This document shows positions 7,866-15,547 of a stretch of DNA of 47,486 nt, piece by piece; the first letter of the stretch is position 1, and every line of letters begins with the position of its first letter. The DNA comes from HRBIN23 sp046294495 (GTDB lineage: Bacteria; Chloroflexota; Dehalococcoidia; Lucifugimonadales; HRBIN23): contig JBKBKV010000008.1 in the NCBI GenBank assembly GCA_046294495.1, forward strand, positions 1 to 47,486, in the 5' to 3' direction. A program made the translations under genes and the position numbers. The notes under the pieces were generated by a model. That model did not search any database. It was not told where the DNA came from and saw only the letters and a program-made list of their open reading frames with translations.

Positions 7866-8954
7866 CTACCCCTCTAGGGTATAGGGGATTCCCAGTTCTG
7901 CGCTTACCTGGCGGAAATAGGCCAGCGTCTTGCGTGGGATGGGAATGCCGTTAGCACGGCGGTCCTGTTCGGCTTCCCATTCAGGGAGGCCAGCGTATAG
8001 GACACGGGAGTGGCCCGGCGCTGGGGGCGTTTCCCGCAGGGTGCGTAAGAATTCGTCCATAGCCGCCTTGAACTCATAGATAGGACGGAAAAGGTCTATG
8101 CGCCAGGCGGCGAAGAAGTGGCCAGCCGCCCCCTGGGGCTGGAGACGCATGCTGCTGCCTGTTCCGGAGAGGATGCCCGTGAGGATGTCCACCATAGCAC
8201 CCAGCCCATAGCCCTTGTGGCTCCCCTGCTCCCGTGTTCCACCCAACGGGAGGAGACGGCGGGCCTGCCGGGCCTTGCTGGCGTCGGTGGTGGGGGTGCC
8301 GTTCTCATCGGTGGCCCACCCCAGGGGTAAAGGAACCCCCAGGGCCTGGGCGATGACCACTTTGCCCATAGCCACCGTGCTGGTAGCCATATCCAGGACG
8401 AATGGGGGTTCCTTGTCGGCGGGAACGGCGATGCTCAGAGGGTTAGTGCCCAGGCGTGGCTCCCTTCCGAAGGTGGGAACAACAATGGGGGAGGCGTTGG
8501 TCATGGAGAGGCCAATGAGGTCGTGTTCCAGGGCCATAATGGAATGGATTTGGGCCGCCCCATAGTGGCGACTGTTCCGCACTGCAACCATCCCTACCCC
8601 CGCGGTAAGGGCCTTCCGGATGGCGAGGCGCATGGCAAAGGGGCCAACCACTAGACCCATCCCCCCGTCGCCGTCAACCAGGGCCGAGACGGGGGACTCC
8701 CGCACCACCCGTATCTGTGGGTGCGGGTTGATGCGCCCCTCTGTAAGGGCGGGCACATAAATGCTCTCTATGTAGTGCTGAACGCCGTGAGAGTCAATGC
8801 CTCGCAGGTCGGCTCTCACCAGCACCCCCGCGGCCGTCTCGCTATCGGCTGGAGGCAGGCCCAGTTTCTGGAAAAGGGAGGCCACAAAGGCTTGCAGTGG
8901 CTCTGCCTGGATACGGACGCTTTCCTCTTCTTTGACCTTCAGGAAGTCTACCAC
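7866..8954 (-). CDS. Ldh_2/malate-lactate dehydrogenase family oxidoreductase
   Basis: An NAD(P)-dependent oxidoreductase of the Ldh_2 (malate/L-lactate/ureidoglycolate/delta-1-piperideine) family, unrelated in fold to classical lactate dehydrogenases. Visible family motifs are RADLRGIDSHGVQHY, VRNSRHYGAAQIHS with the active-site His, LGTNPLSIAVP, LDMATSTVAMGKV and GSHKGYGLGAMVDILTG. The start is taken as GTG at 8954, immediately after AGGAGGAGGC; this gives 362 residues, the normal size. A longer frame to 9026 would add 24 residues that do not resemble the family. The substrate cannot be named; a 2-oxo acid/2-hydroxy acid pair is likely. The C-terminal half includes an insert with acidic YAGLPEWEAEQDRRANGIPI typical of the family. 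Confidence 0.9.
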   Translation of the reverse strand: MVDFLKVKEEESVRIQAEPLQAFVASLFQKLGLPPADSETAAGVLVRADLRGIDSHGVQHYIESIYVPALTEGRINPHPQIRVVRESPVSALVDGDGGMGLVVGPFAMRLAIRKALTAGVGMVAVRNSRHYGAAQIHSIMALEHDLIGLSMTNASPIVVPTFGREPRLGTNPLSIAVPADKEPPFVLDMATSTVAMGKVVIAQALGVPLPLGWATDENGTPTTDASKARQARRLLPLGGTREQGSHKGYGLGAMVDILTGILSGTGSSMRLQPQGAAGHFFAAWRIDLFRPIYEFKAAMDEFLRTLRETPPAPGHSRVLYAGLPEWEAEQDRRANGIPIPRKTLAYFRQVSAELGIPYTLEG

Positions 8955-9068
8955 GCCTCCTCCTGTGTGGCCGGGTGCATTGCGTGTCCCGCGCACTGCT
9001 GGTAAGGATACTCCCTGCGCCCGCACACCTCAAGAGGTTCCTTGTGCCTTGTGAAGGCGATAAAGGGT

Positions 9069-9121
9069 AAAAAAACACCTATCCCCAACACGGGCAAAGG
9101 CCCCCAATGGAAGGGGAGGTG
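9069..9121 (-). terminator. Intrinsic terminator after the winged-helix-like gene
   Basis: On the minus strand, directly after the stop at 9123, CACCT-CCCC pairs with GGGG-AT-AGGTG and is followed by a run of seven T (9075-9069). A smaller internal hairpin, GGGC-CTTT-GCCC, sits in the loop. The structure ends transcription before the dehydrogenase gene, so the latter needs its own promoter. Confidence 0.6.
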
Positions 9122-9122
9122 C

Positions 9123-9557
9123 CTACGGCTCCAGGGTGGCGATAGCCTGGGCGACGCTGGGCAGCATACGATAGCCTGGGCCTTGAGGAAGAGTTATCTT
9201 CTCCAACGGGCGAGGCAAACCTTGGAAGCGCCGCAAGCGGTGTCCTACAGAGGCGAGGGTTCCTCCGATCTCCCGCGCCTGCATGCCCAGTGCCTGCCGA
9301 ATGTCAGTCCGCGCTACCCCTTCAGGGTGTTGGGCTACTACTTTGAGGACTCGACGGGCGTTGGGCGACAGAAGCTGCCAGAAGCGCCGCACCTGGGTTA
9401 TTGTCCATTCCCGCTCTGCTTTCTCTTTTGGTAGAGGAGGGGCTTCCTCCCTTGCTTCTACAACCCTTTCACTAACAACACCTCTCTCTCCCAGGCGCGA
9501 GAGCAAATCTTGAAGTTCACTCAATTCACCCTCTATGGTTATCGTTACACGAGCCAT
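9123..9557 (-). CDS. Hypothetical protein with a winged-helix-like domain
   Basis: Not assigned to a named family. The protein has 144 residues. The N-terminus VTITIEGELSELQDLLSRLG looks like a short beta-alpha motif, followed by a charged linker rich in Glu, Arg and Pro. From about residue 52, WTITQVRRFWQLLSPNARRV and then LKVVAQHPEGVARTDIRQAL resemble a winged helix domain, with GMQAREIGGTLASVGHRLRR as a possible recognition helix. This could be a transcription regulator. It has its own TTTACA-N17-TACGAT promoter and a strong terminator, so it forms a single-gene unit. The start ATG has GGAG at normal spacing. Confidence 0.75.
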   Translation of the reverse strand: MARVTITIEGELSELQDLLSRLGERGVVSERVVEAREEAPPLPKEKAEREWTITQVRRFWQLLSPNARRVLKVVAQHPEGVARTDIRQALGMQAREIGGTLASVGHRLRRFQGLPRPLEKITLPQGPGYRMLPSVAQAIATLEP

Positions 9558-9589
9558 ATGCTTCTCCTGCTTACTAAGAATTCATTGCT

Positions 9590-9618
9590 ATCGTAGCAGT
9601 TCTGTCCCGCCTTGTAAA
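9590..9618 (-). promoter_or_regulatory. Promoter of the winged-helix-like gene
   Basis: On the minus strand TTTACA (9618-9613) is followed after 17 bases by TACGAT (9595-9590), 33 bases before the ATG at 9557. In the 238-base divergent gap (9558-9795) no equally good promoter was found for the exporter gene on the plus strand. Confidence 0.45.
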
Positions 9619-9795
9619 GGCTCTCTGATCCTAGCGGCGCATGCTTTTTATGCCCCTCTGTGCGCATGTGAAACATGCCCCCTAGAGCGATTGTGTTGTA
9701 GAACTGTGGATATCCTGGGTAGCGTGAAGGTCTGAAGGGGGTTAGGCATGGCGCTAGGTTGTTGGACCGGGGTAAGATAAGGATGGGGGGTTCGG

Positions 9796-11553
9796 ATGCA
9801 TATCCTGTGGCGCCTGGTGCTTTTTGCCTGGCCTCAGCGCTGGAGCCTATTGGCGGCGTCGCTGTGTGGGCTGGGGGCGTCCCTGTTTGGGGTAGCGGTG
9901 CCGCGCCTATTGGGTGTCGCAGTAGACCGCGCCTTGGCCCAGGCCGGCCTTGTATCCATTATGGGGCTGGCCTTGGGTGTTCTTTTGGCGAGCCTTCTGC
10001 GGGGCCTCTTCTCCTTTGGGCAGGGCTATCTGGGGGATAAGGCATCCCAGCAAGTTGCGTATCGGTTGCGGAACCTGTTGCTGGATACTTTGCATCGCCT
10101 CTCTTTCGCCTACCACGACCGCCAGCAGACAGGGGCACTTATGTCTCGGGCCACGGTGGATGTAGAGGGGGTGCGGTGGTTCATCAACATGGGGTTGGTG
10201 CGGGCGGTGAGCCTGTTGGTGCTGGTTGGGGGGGCTGTAGGGGTGCTGGTTGCCACTAACTGGCGGCTGGCCCTGGTGGTGCTAGCCTTTGCCCCTTTCG
10301 CCGCCTGGCGAGCAACTGTTACGGCCCGTGCCCTGCGAGAGGTGTGGCGGCGCACCCAGGAGGTAATGGGCGCCCTGACTACCCACCTTCAGGAGAACCT
10401 GCAGGGGGCCAAGGTGGTGCGGGCCTTCGCGGCAGCCCAATATGAAGAGTCCAAGTTCAACGCCACCGCCAAGGAGGTGGCCTCCCTCTCCGTGGCATCA
10501 ACACGCCTCCAGGCGAGCAACGCCTCCCAGATGGCCCTGGCTTTTGGGCTGGCCACGGCTACGCTCCTTCTGGTGGGGATGGGGGAGGTGCAAGCGGGGC
10601 GCCTCACGCCGGGGGGTGTGGCACAGGCCTTCTTCTATCTGGGGCTTATCACAATGCCTCTACGGATGGTAGGGTGGCTGGTCAACTCATTCACCCGGGC
10701 CATTGCATCGGGGGAGCGAATTTTTGCCGTGCTGGATACCCACTCACCTGTGCAGGAACGGGAGCATCCGGTGCGTCTGGGCCGTGCCCGAGGGCACCTC
10801 CGCTTTGAGAATGTGGGGTTCTCCTACGGGGGACGCCCTGTCCTCCAAGACATCTCCTTTGAAGCGCTTCCTGGGCAGGTTATTGCTCTGGTAGGGCCTG
10901 CTGGTTCGGGTAAGAGCACCCTGGCTCACCTTGTGCCCCGTTTCTATGATGTGAGCCACGGGCGCATTACCCTGGATGGGGTGGATATACGCGACCTGTC
11001 TCTGGAAAGCCTAAGGCGCAATGTCGGCATCGTGCTCCAAGACACCTTCCTTTTCTCCGCCAGTATTCGGGAGAACATCGCCTACGGCAGGCCTAACGCC
11101 TCCCTAGCGGAGGTAGTGTGGGCGGCCCAGGTAGCCCAACTCCATGACTTTATCCTGCTCCTTCCACAGGGCTACGACACCTGGGTAGGGGAGAGGGGTG
11201 TAACCCTTTCTGGCGGCCAGCGCCAGCGCCTGGCCATTGCCCGTGTCCTTTTGCTGGATCCACCTGTCCTTGTCCTAGACGACGCCACCTCCAGCGTGGA
11301 TGCAGAAACGGAAGAACGCCTCCAGCGGGCGCTGGACGAGGTAATAAGGGGGCGCACGGTCATTGTGATCGCTCACCGCCTCTCCACCCTGCGGCGCGCT
11401 GACCGTATCCTGGTGCTTCAGGGTGGCACAATTGTCCAAGAGGGGACGCATATTGAGTTGCTGGCCCGGGAGGGGCCGTATCGGCAACTGGTCCAGGGGC
11501 AAGCCCTGGGGGAGTATGCCTATGGAGGGGAGATTGTCCACACCGAGGGGTAA
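9796..11553 (+). CDS. ABC exporter subunit, degenerate-site half (type IV, MsbA/BmrC-like)
   Basis: A fused transmembrane and ATPase protein of 585 residues: six predicted membrane helices in the first 310 residues, then an ATP-binding domain. Walker A is VGPAGSGKST (about residues 367-376), the signature is the canonical LSGGQRQ, and the H-loop is IAHRLST. The Walker B end reads LVLDDATSSVD, with Asp496 at the position of the catalytic Glu. That change is typical of one partner of heterodimeric exporters such as TM287/288 or BmrCD. Substrate and direction (efflux is usual) are inferred from the family: a lipid, drug or peptide. It lies upstream of a second such gene, with a small nucleotidyltransferase-like gene overlapping its end. 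Confidence 0.95.
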   Translation: MHILWRLVLFAWPQRWSLLAASLCGLGASLFGVAVPRLLGVAVDRALAQAGLVSIMGLALGVLLASLLRGLFSFGQGYLGDKASQQVAYRLRNLLLDTLHRLSFAYHDRQQTGALMSRATVDVEGVRWFINMGLVRAVSLLVLVGGAVGVLVATNWRLALVVLAFAPFAAWRATVTARALREVWRRTQEVMGALTTHLQENLQGAKVVRAFAAAQYEESKFNATAKEVASLSVASTRLQASNASQMALAFGLATATLLLVGMGEVQAGRLTPGGVAQAFFYLGLITMPLRMVGWLVNSFTRAIASGERIFAVLDTHSPVQEREHPVRLGRARGHLRFENVGFSYGGRPVLQDISFEALPGQVIALVGPAGSGKSTLAHLVPRFYDVSHGRITLDGVDIRDLSLESLRRNVGIVLQDTFLFSASIRENIAYGRPNASLAEVVWAAQVAQLHDFILLLPQGYDTWVGERGVTLSGGQRQRLAIARVLLLDPPVLVLDDATSSVDAETEERLQRALDEVIRGRTVIVIAHRLSTLRRADRILVLQGGTIVQEGTHIELLAREGPYRQLVQGQALGEYAYGGEIVHTEG

Positions 11554-11935
11554 TCCAAGCCTGCGTCGCCAGCAGAGGGCACTAAACACCTTCCTGCGTC
11601 GTCTACTGAAGGCATATCCCCGGGAGGTGCAGGGGGTGCTCCTTTATGATAGCCTGGCCCGGGGGCTCGTTGGGAGCGGAGGGGCAGTAACTTTCCTGGT
11701 GATAAGCCAGAGCAAGGAACTGCTCTCCACCGCTTTGCAGGAGATGTGCGAGGAAGTAGACAAGGGCACCCACTTCAGCACCATGCTGGTGCCCCTGGTG
11801 CTCCGTCCAAGGGAGGTGCGGGAGGGCTTGGCTGCCGGCGACCCCTTCCTGGTGGGGGTCTTCTCCCGGGGGAAGGTGCTCTACGATGATGGGACACTGG
11901 CAAGTCTGCGTTTGGCTTTGAGTAGACCTGAGTAA
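11522..11935 (+). CDS. Nucleotidyltransferase-fold protein, probably catalytically inactive
   Basis: A 137-residue protein resembling the small MNT/Pol-beta nucleotidyltransferases. The pattern FLRRLLKAYPREVQGVLLY, then DSLARG, then a hydrophobic strand TFLVIS matches the fold, as does the end FLVGVFSRGKVLYDDG. The usual GSxARG is DSLARG here, and the catalytic SDIDL is replaced by SGGAVTF, so the metal-binding aspartates seem lost. The ATG at 11522 has GGGGGAG seven bases upstream and overlaps the first ABC gene by 32 bases; the second ABC gene starts 7 bases after the stop. This tight placement suggests a role linked to the exporter, such as regulation or assembly, but that is inference. 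Confidence 0.72.
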   Translation: MEGRLSTPRGNPSLRRQQRALNTFLRRLLKAYPREVQGVLLYDSLARGLVGSGGAVTFLVISQSKELLSTALQEMCEEVDKGTHFSTMLVPLVLRPREVREGLAAGDPFLVGVFSRGKVLYDDGTLASLRLALSRPE

Positions 11936-11942
11936 CCACCCG

Positions 11943-13754
11943 ATGTATTGGCACGGTGCTTACAGGCTTGTCTCTGCCGGGCTGAAGGACGAGGAAGTCC
12001 TGGGCAGGGTTTATGACCACAGGGTAGTCGTCCGCCTCTTGCGTTACCTGGAGCGGGACAGGGGTCCCGTGGCCCTCAGCATCCTAACTATGCTGGTATA
12101 CTCGGCGGCTGGGGTTGCCACTCCCTGGGTGGTGCACCTTGGGGTTAACTCCTTGCTTCACCCGAAGGGGCTGACAGGGGCTTGGTGGGCGGCGGTAACC
12201 CTGGCGCTCCTGGCGGGTGTGCAGGCGCTAGCCAACTGGGCGCATCTGAACTTGCTGGCGCGTGTTAGCCAGCGAGTGCTTTACACTCTACGCACCCAGA
12301 TGTTCGCTCACCTCCAACGCCTCTCCCTTTCCTTCATTCACCGCCACGAGACAGGAAGGCTTATGTCCCGTGTCCAGAACGATGTAACGGAGTTACAGGA
12401 GTTCCTGTCGGTGCTGGTTCTGGGGTTGGGAGACTTGGTGAGCCTGCTGGGCATCAGTGGGGTTATGCTGGCTATGGAATGGCGCCTGGGTCTGCTGGTG
12501 CTGGCCAGCGTCCCTATGGGTTTCCTGGCACTGTGGGCGTGGCAGGGACGCGCCCAGAGGGCCTTTCTTAGGGTGCGGAGGGCTATCGCTTTTGTAAACG
12601 CTAGCCTGCAGGAGAACATCTCCGGTGTGCGGGTGGTGCAGGCCCTGCGCCGAGAGCGCACCAATTTGGAGCAGTTTGACCGCCTGAACGCAGAGCATCT
12701 GGAGGCCAACCTGCACGCCTCTAGACTGGCTGCGGCTCTCTTGCCAGTGGTGGAAGGGCTAACAGGCCTCTCAACAGCGTTGGTGGTGGGTTTAGGGGGG
12801 TATATGGTGCTCCGAGGGGAACTGGGCGTGGGGGCGCTGGTGGCCTTTGTGCTCTACATCCAGCGCTTCTTTGACCCTATCCGCAACCTCACCTTGCAAT
12901 ACACCCAACTCCAGAGGGCCATGGCCTCCGGCTACCGTATCTTTGAACTGCTGGACACTCAACCAGAGGTTGTAGACCCTCCAAATGCCCCTGCGCTACC
13001 ACCCTTGCGGGGCGACATAAAGATAGAAGGTGTGCGCTTCGCCTATCAGCCGGGGGTGGAGGTGCTCCGTGGCATAGACCTGCATATCCACTCCGGCGAG
13101 ACAATAGCCCTGGTGGGACCAACGGGTGCAGGCAAGAGCACCCTGGCGAGCCTCCTCCTGCGCCTCTACGACCCCACAGCCGGTCGCATCCTGGTGGACG
13201 GGTATGACATTGGCCAGGTGCAGAGAGCCTCCCTTCTGCATCAGATGGCGTTCGTGCCTCAGGAGCCTTTCCTTTTCAGCGCCTCTGTTCGGGAGAACAT
13301 CCGCTACCATAGGGCGCACCTTACCGATGCCCAGATAGAGGAGGCCGCCCGAGCCGTGGGCGCACACGAGTTTATTATGTCTCTCCCCGGGGGTTATGAT
13401 ACGGTGCTTCAAGAGCGCGGTCAGGACCTGAGCCTGGGCCAGCGCCAACTTATTGTGCTGGCCCGCGCCCTGGCTGGTAATCCCCGCATCATTATCCTGG
13501 ACGAAGCGACAGCCAGTGTGGACAGCGCCACTGAGGCCCGCATCCAGCAGGCCTTGGAGCGTTTGCTGGAGGGGCGAACGGCCATTATAATCGCCCACCG
13601 CCTCTCCACCGTCCGTCGTGCCCACCGCATCGTGGTGATGGAGCAGGGAAGGATTGTGGAGGAGGGGACGCTAGCCACCCTCCTGGCACAAGGCGGGCTG
13701 TTCTCGCGCCTATATCACACCTATTTCGTGGCAGAGCCTGCCCCTGCAAGGTAG
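11943..13754 (+). CDS. ABC exporter subunit, catalytic-site half (type IV, BmrD-like)
   Basis: A 603-residue fused membrane and ATPase protein, partner of the upstream subunit. Six predicted helices span roughly residues 40-325, and a short N-terminal extension (about 35 residues) precedes the first helix. Walker A is VGPTGAGKST and Walker B is IIILDEATASVD, keeping the catalytic Glu521. The signature is LSLGQ (496-500) instead of LSGGQ. In heterodimeric exporters the changed signature of one subunit faces the changed Walker B of the other, so the two genes together predict one active and one degenerate ATP site. The H-loop is IAHRLSTVRRAH. Translation is probably coupled to the small gene just upstream. 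Confidence 0.95.
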   Translation: MYWHGAYRLVSAGLKDEEVLGRVYDHRVVVRLLRYLERDRGPVALSILTMLVYSAAGVATPWVVHLGVNSLLHPKGLTGAWWAAVTLALLAGVQALANWAHLNLLARVSQRVLYTLRTQMFAHLQRLSLSFIHRHETGRLMSRVQNDVTELQEFLSVLVLGLGDLVSLLGISGVMLAMEWRLGLLVLASVPMGFLALWAWQGRAQRAFLRVRRAIAFVNASLQENISGVRVVQALRRERTNLEQFDRLNAEHLEANLHASRLAAALLPVVEGLTGLSTALVVGLGGYMVLRGELGVGALVAFVLYIQRFFDPIRNLTLQYTQLQRAMASGYRIFELLDTQPEVVDPPNAPALPPLRGDIKIEGVRFAYQPGVEVLRGIDLHIHSGETIALVGPTGAGKSTLASLLLRLYDPTAGRILVDGYDIGQVQRASLLHQMAFVPQEPFLFSASVRENIRYHRAHLTDAQIEEAARAVGAHEFIMSLPGGYDTVLQERGQDLSLGQRQLIVLARALAGNPRIIILDEATASVDSATEARIQQALERLLEGRTAIIIAHRLSTVRRAHRIVVMEQGRIVEEGTLATLLAQGGLFSRLYHTYFVAEPAPAR

Positions 13755-13823
13755 CCCTTAGGGCGTTCCCTCCCCCTTGTGGAAGAGGGTGTGCAGAAGG
13801 CGAGTGGGTTCTGGCGCCAGCCT

Positions 13824-15488
13824 TTAGAAGTGCCCGCTGTCTATAACCACATCCACCACGGCGGGCCTGTCCAGGCTCAAGGCTTTCTCTAAAGTAGGAC
13901 GCAGGTCTTGGGGGTCCTCCACACGGAAGCCAGCAGCACCATACGCCTCCGCCTGCTTGCGCAGGTCCAGGTCAAGTTGCATCCCAATGAACTGACTCTG
14001 GCGCTTCTGCCCCAGCAGAGGGTAGTAGTAGCCGCTCATGAACTGCTTCAGGATACGGTAGGAGCGGTTGTTGCAGATGACATAAGTTACCGGGATGTTG
14101 TAGCGCACCGCCGTGTAGAGGGCCTGAATGGTATACATAGCGGCGCCATCTCCGACCACGGCGATAACGGGGCGGTCGGGCTTGGCCAGTTTTACACCCA
14201 GGGAGCCAGGCATCCCCCATCCCAGGCCACCCCCCCGAATGCCGAAGATGGAGCCCGGCTCGTCGAAGTCCAGGGCGTTCATAAGGGCGCCCCGCGTGGT
14301 AACGGATTCGTCGGCCAGGATGGCGTTGTGGGGCCAGACTGCCTTCAGTTCCATGGCCAGGCGCTCCACCGCTATGGGCTTTTGGTGCCAGACCTCACGG
14401 GCACGCTGCAGGAAAGCCTCCTTTCGGGCCTGCTTCTCCTGGGCCAGGGAGCGGGCACGCAGGCGCGCGGCCTCCTGCGCAGCGCCGTTCATCTCCTGCT
14501 GGAGGGCTTCCGCCAGGTGGGACAGCCCCTCCCGCACATCGGCCCATATCCCTACCGTTGTGGGATACACCTTTTCAATATCCCAGTGGTTGCTGTCCAG
14601 GTGAATCAGGCGGTGCTTGCTGATGAGGAGGGGTTCGGTGTAGAGGAACTGGGCGAACACGGGGCTTCCCACGGCCAGAATAACATCGTGCTGGTCGGCC
14701 AGTTCCCGGGCGTGGGTGGAGTTGAGGTTAACGCTCCCCATAAACTGGGGGTGGCTGGTGGGGAAGTTCACTTCCGAGAAGGAGAGGGCGTGCACCCGTG
14801 CCCCCAGCAGTTCCGCTACCCGCACTGCCTCGGCTACCCCGCCCGACTGGGCCACGCGGTCGCCCACAAACATGAGGGGACGCTGGGCCCGGGCCAGCAT
14901 CTCAGCCGCCTGCTCTACTGCTCTCTTGTCAGGGCGTATGCGAAAATACTCGTTATGGGACGGCACAATCTCCACCTCTGCTTCCCGGTCCAAGGTGTCC
15001 CACGGAAGGGACAGGAAGACAGGGCCTGTGGGGGGTGTGCGGGCCACCTTGAACGCACGGCGAATGGCTGTGGGGATATCCTGCGGATGGAGGACCTCGA
15101 AACTCCATTTGCTATACTGACGGCACATCTCCACTAGGTTGCCAGAAAGGACAGGCTCTTGAATAAGGAGGCGGGTATCGGACTGGCCGGCGGTTACTAC
15201 CAGAGGGGTGCCCCCCCGATAGGCGTCGTAAAGGGCTGAGATGCCGTTGGCCAGGCCGGCGGCGATGTGCAGGTTCACGAAGGCTGGCCTGCCCGACGCC
15301 CTTGCGTAGCCATCGGCCATGAAGGTGGCCGTAGCCTCCTGCAGGGCCAGGATATATTTCACCTGGGGATAATCCTGGAGGGCATCCATAAGGGGGAGTT
15401 CAGTGGTGCCTGGGTTTCCAAAGACATATTCCACACCTTCAGCGACGAGCATTTGAATGAGGGCATCCCGCCCACGCAGACGAGGCAT
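13824..15488 (-). CDS. Thiamine pyrophosphate enzyme, benzoylformate decarboxylase-like
   Basis: A 554-residue TPP-dependent enzyme of the acetolactate synthase/benzoylformate decarboxylase superfamily with three domains in order: Pyr (1-170), central (190-330) and PP (360-554). FGNPGTTELPLMDAL and YILALQEATATFMADGYARA carry the TPP-activating Glu; NLHIAAG keeps the His of the NLHSAAG motif of benzoylformate decarboxylase. The TPP/Mg site is VVGDGAAMYTIQAL followed by ICNNRSYRIL. A second active-site His of the Pseudomonas enzyme, in its central domain, is not evident: the corresponding stretch reads SPVFAQFLY. The substrate is probably a 2-oxo acid, but an oxalyl-CoA or acetolactate-type reaction cannot be excluded. 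A perfect TATAAT lies upstream on the minus strand. Confidence 0.88.
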   Translation of the reverse strand: MPRLRGRDALIQMLVAEGVEYVFGNPGTTELPLMDALQDYPQVKYILALQEATATFMADGYARASGRPAFVNLHIAAGLANGISALYDAYRGGTPLVVTAGQSDTRLLIQEPVLSGNLVEMCRQYSKWSFEVLHPQDIPTAIRRAFKVARTPPTGPVFLSLPWDTLDREAEVEIVPSHNEYFRIRPDKRAVEQAAEMLARAQRPLMFVGDRVAQSGGVAEAVRVAELLGARVHALSFSEVNFPTSHPQFMGSVNLNSTHARELADQHDVILAVGSPVFAQFLYTEPLLISKHRLIHLDSNHWDIEKVYPTTVGIWADVREGLSHLAEALQQEMNGAAQEAARLRARSLAQEKQARKEAFLQRAREVWHQKPIAVERLAMELKAVWPHNAILADESVTTRGALMNALDFDEPGSIFGIRGGGLGWGMPGSLGVKLAKPDRPVIAVVGDGAAMYTIQALYTAVRYNIPVTYVICNNRSYRILKQFMSGYYYPLLGQKRQSQFIGMQLDLDLRKQAEAYGAAGFRVEDPQDLRPTLEKALSLDRPAVVDVVIDSGHF

Positions 15489-15535
15489 TGCTCCCTCCCC
15501 ATTTCAGTGTGGGTGCGTAGGGGCACCCTTCCGCC

Positions 15536-15541
15536 ATTATA
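15536..15541 (-). promoter_or_regulatory. -10 element of the TPP enzyme gene
   Basis: A perfect TATAAT on the minus strand, 48 bases before the ATG at 15488 and just 7 bases past the stop codon of the upstream lipoprotein gene. The -35 position has no good match (CCCTCC at 17-base spacing), so an activator or read-through may be needed. Confidence 0.35.
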
Positions 15542-15547
15542 GCGCAC

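Noticed and set aside
9535..9735. Short plus-strand frame with several Cys (66 codons) in the 9.6 kb gap
   Set aside because: It overlaps the start of the winged-helix-like gene and its promoter, has no ribosome site, and its Cys are not spaced like a known motif.
13811..13820. Perfect palindrome CTGGCGCCAG between the exporter and TPP enzyme genes
   Set aside because: It is only 10 bases in GC-rich DNA, has no T-run, and expected by chance; not called as a site.
13908..15137. Long plus-strand frame (409 codons) opposite the TPP enzyme
   Set aside because: It mirrors a fully conserved TPP enzyme on the minus strand, has no ribosome site and no recognisable domain.
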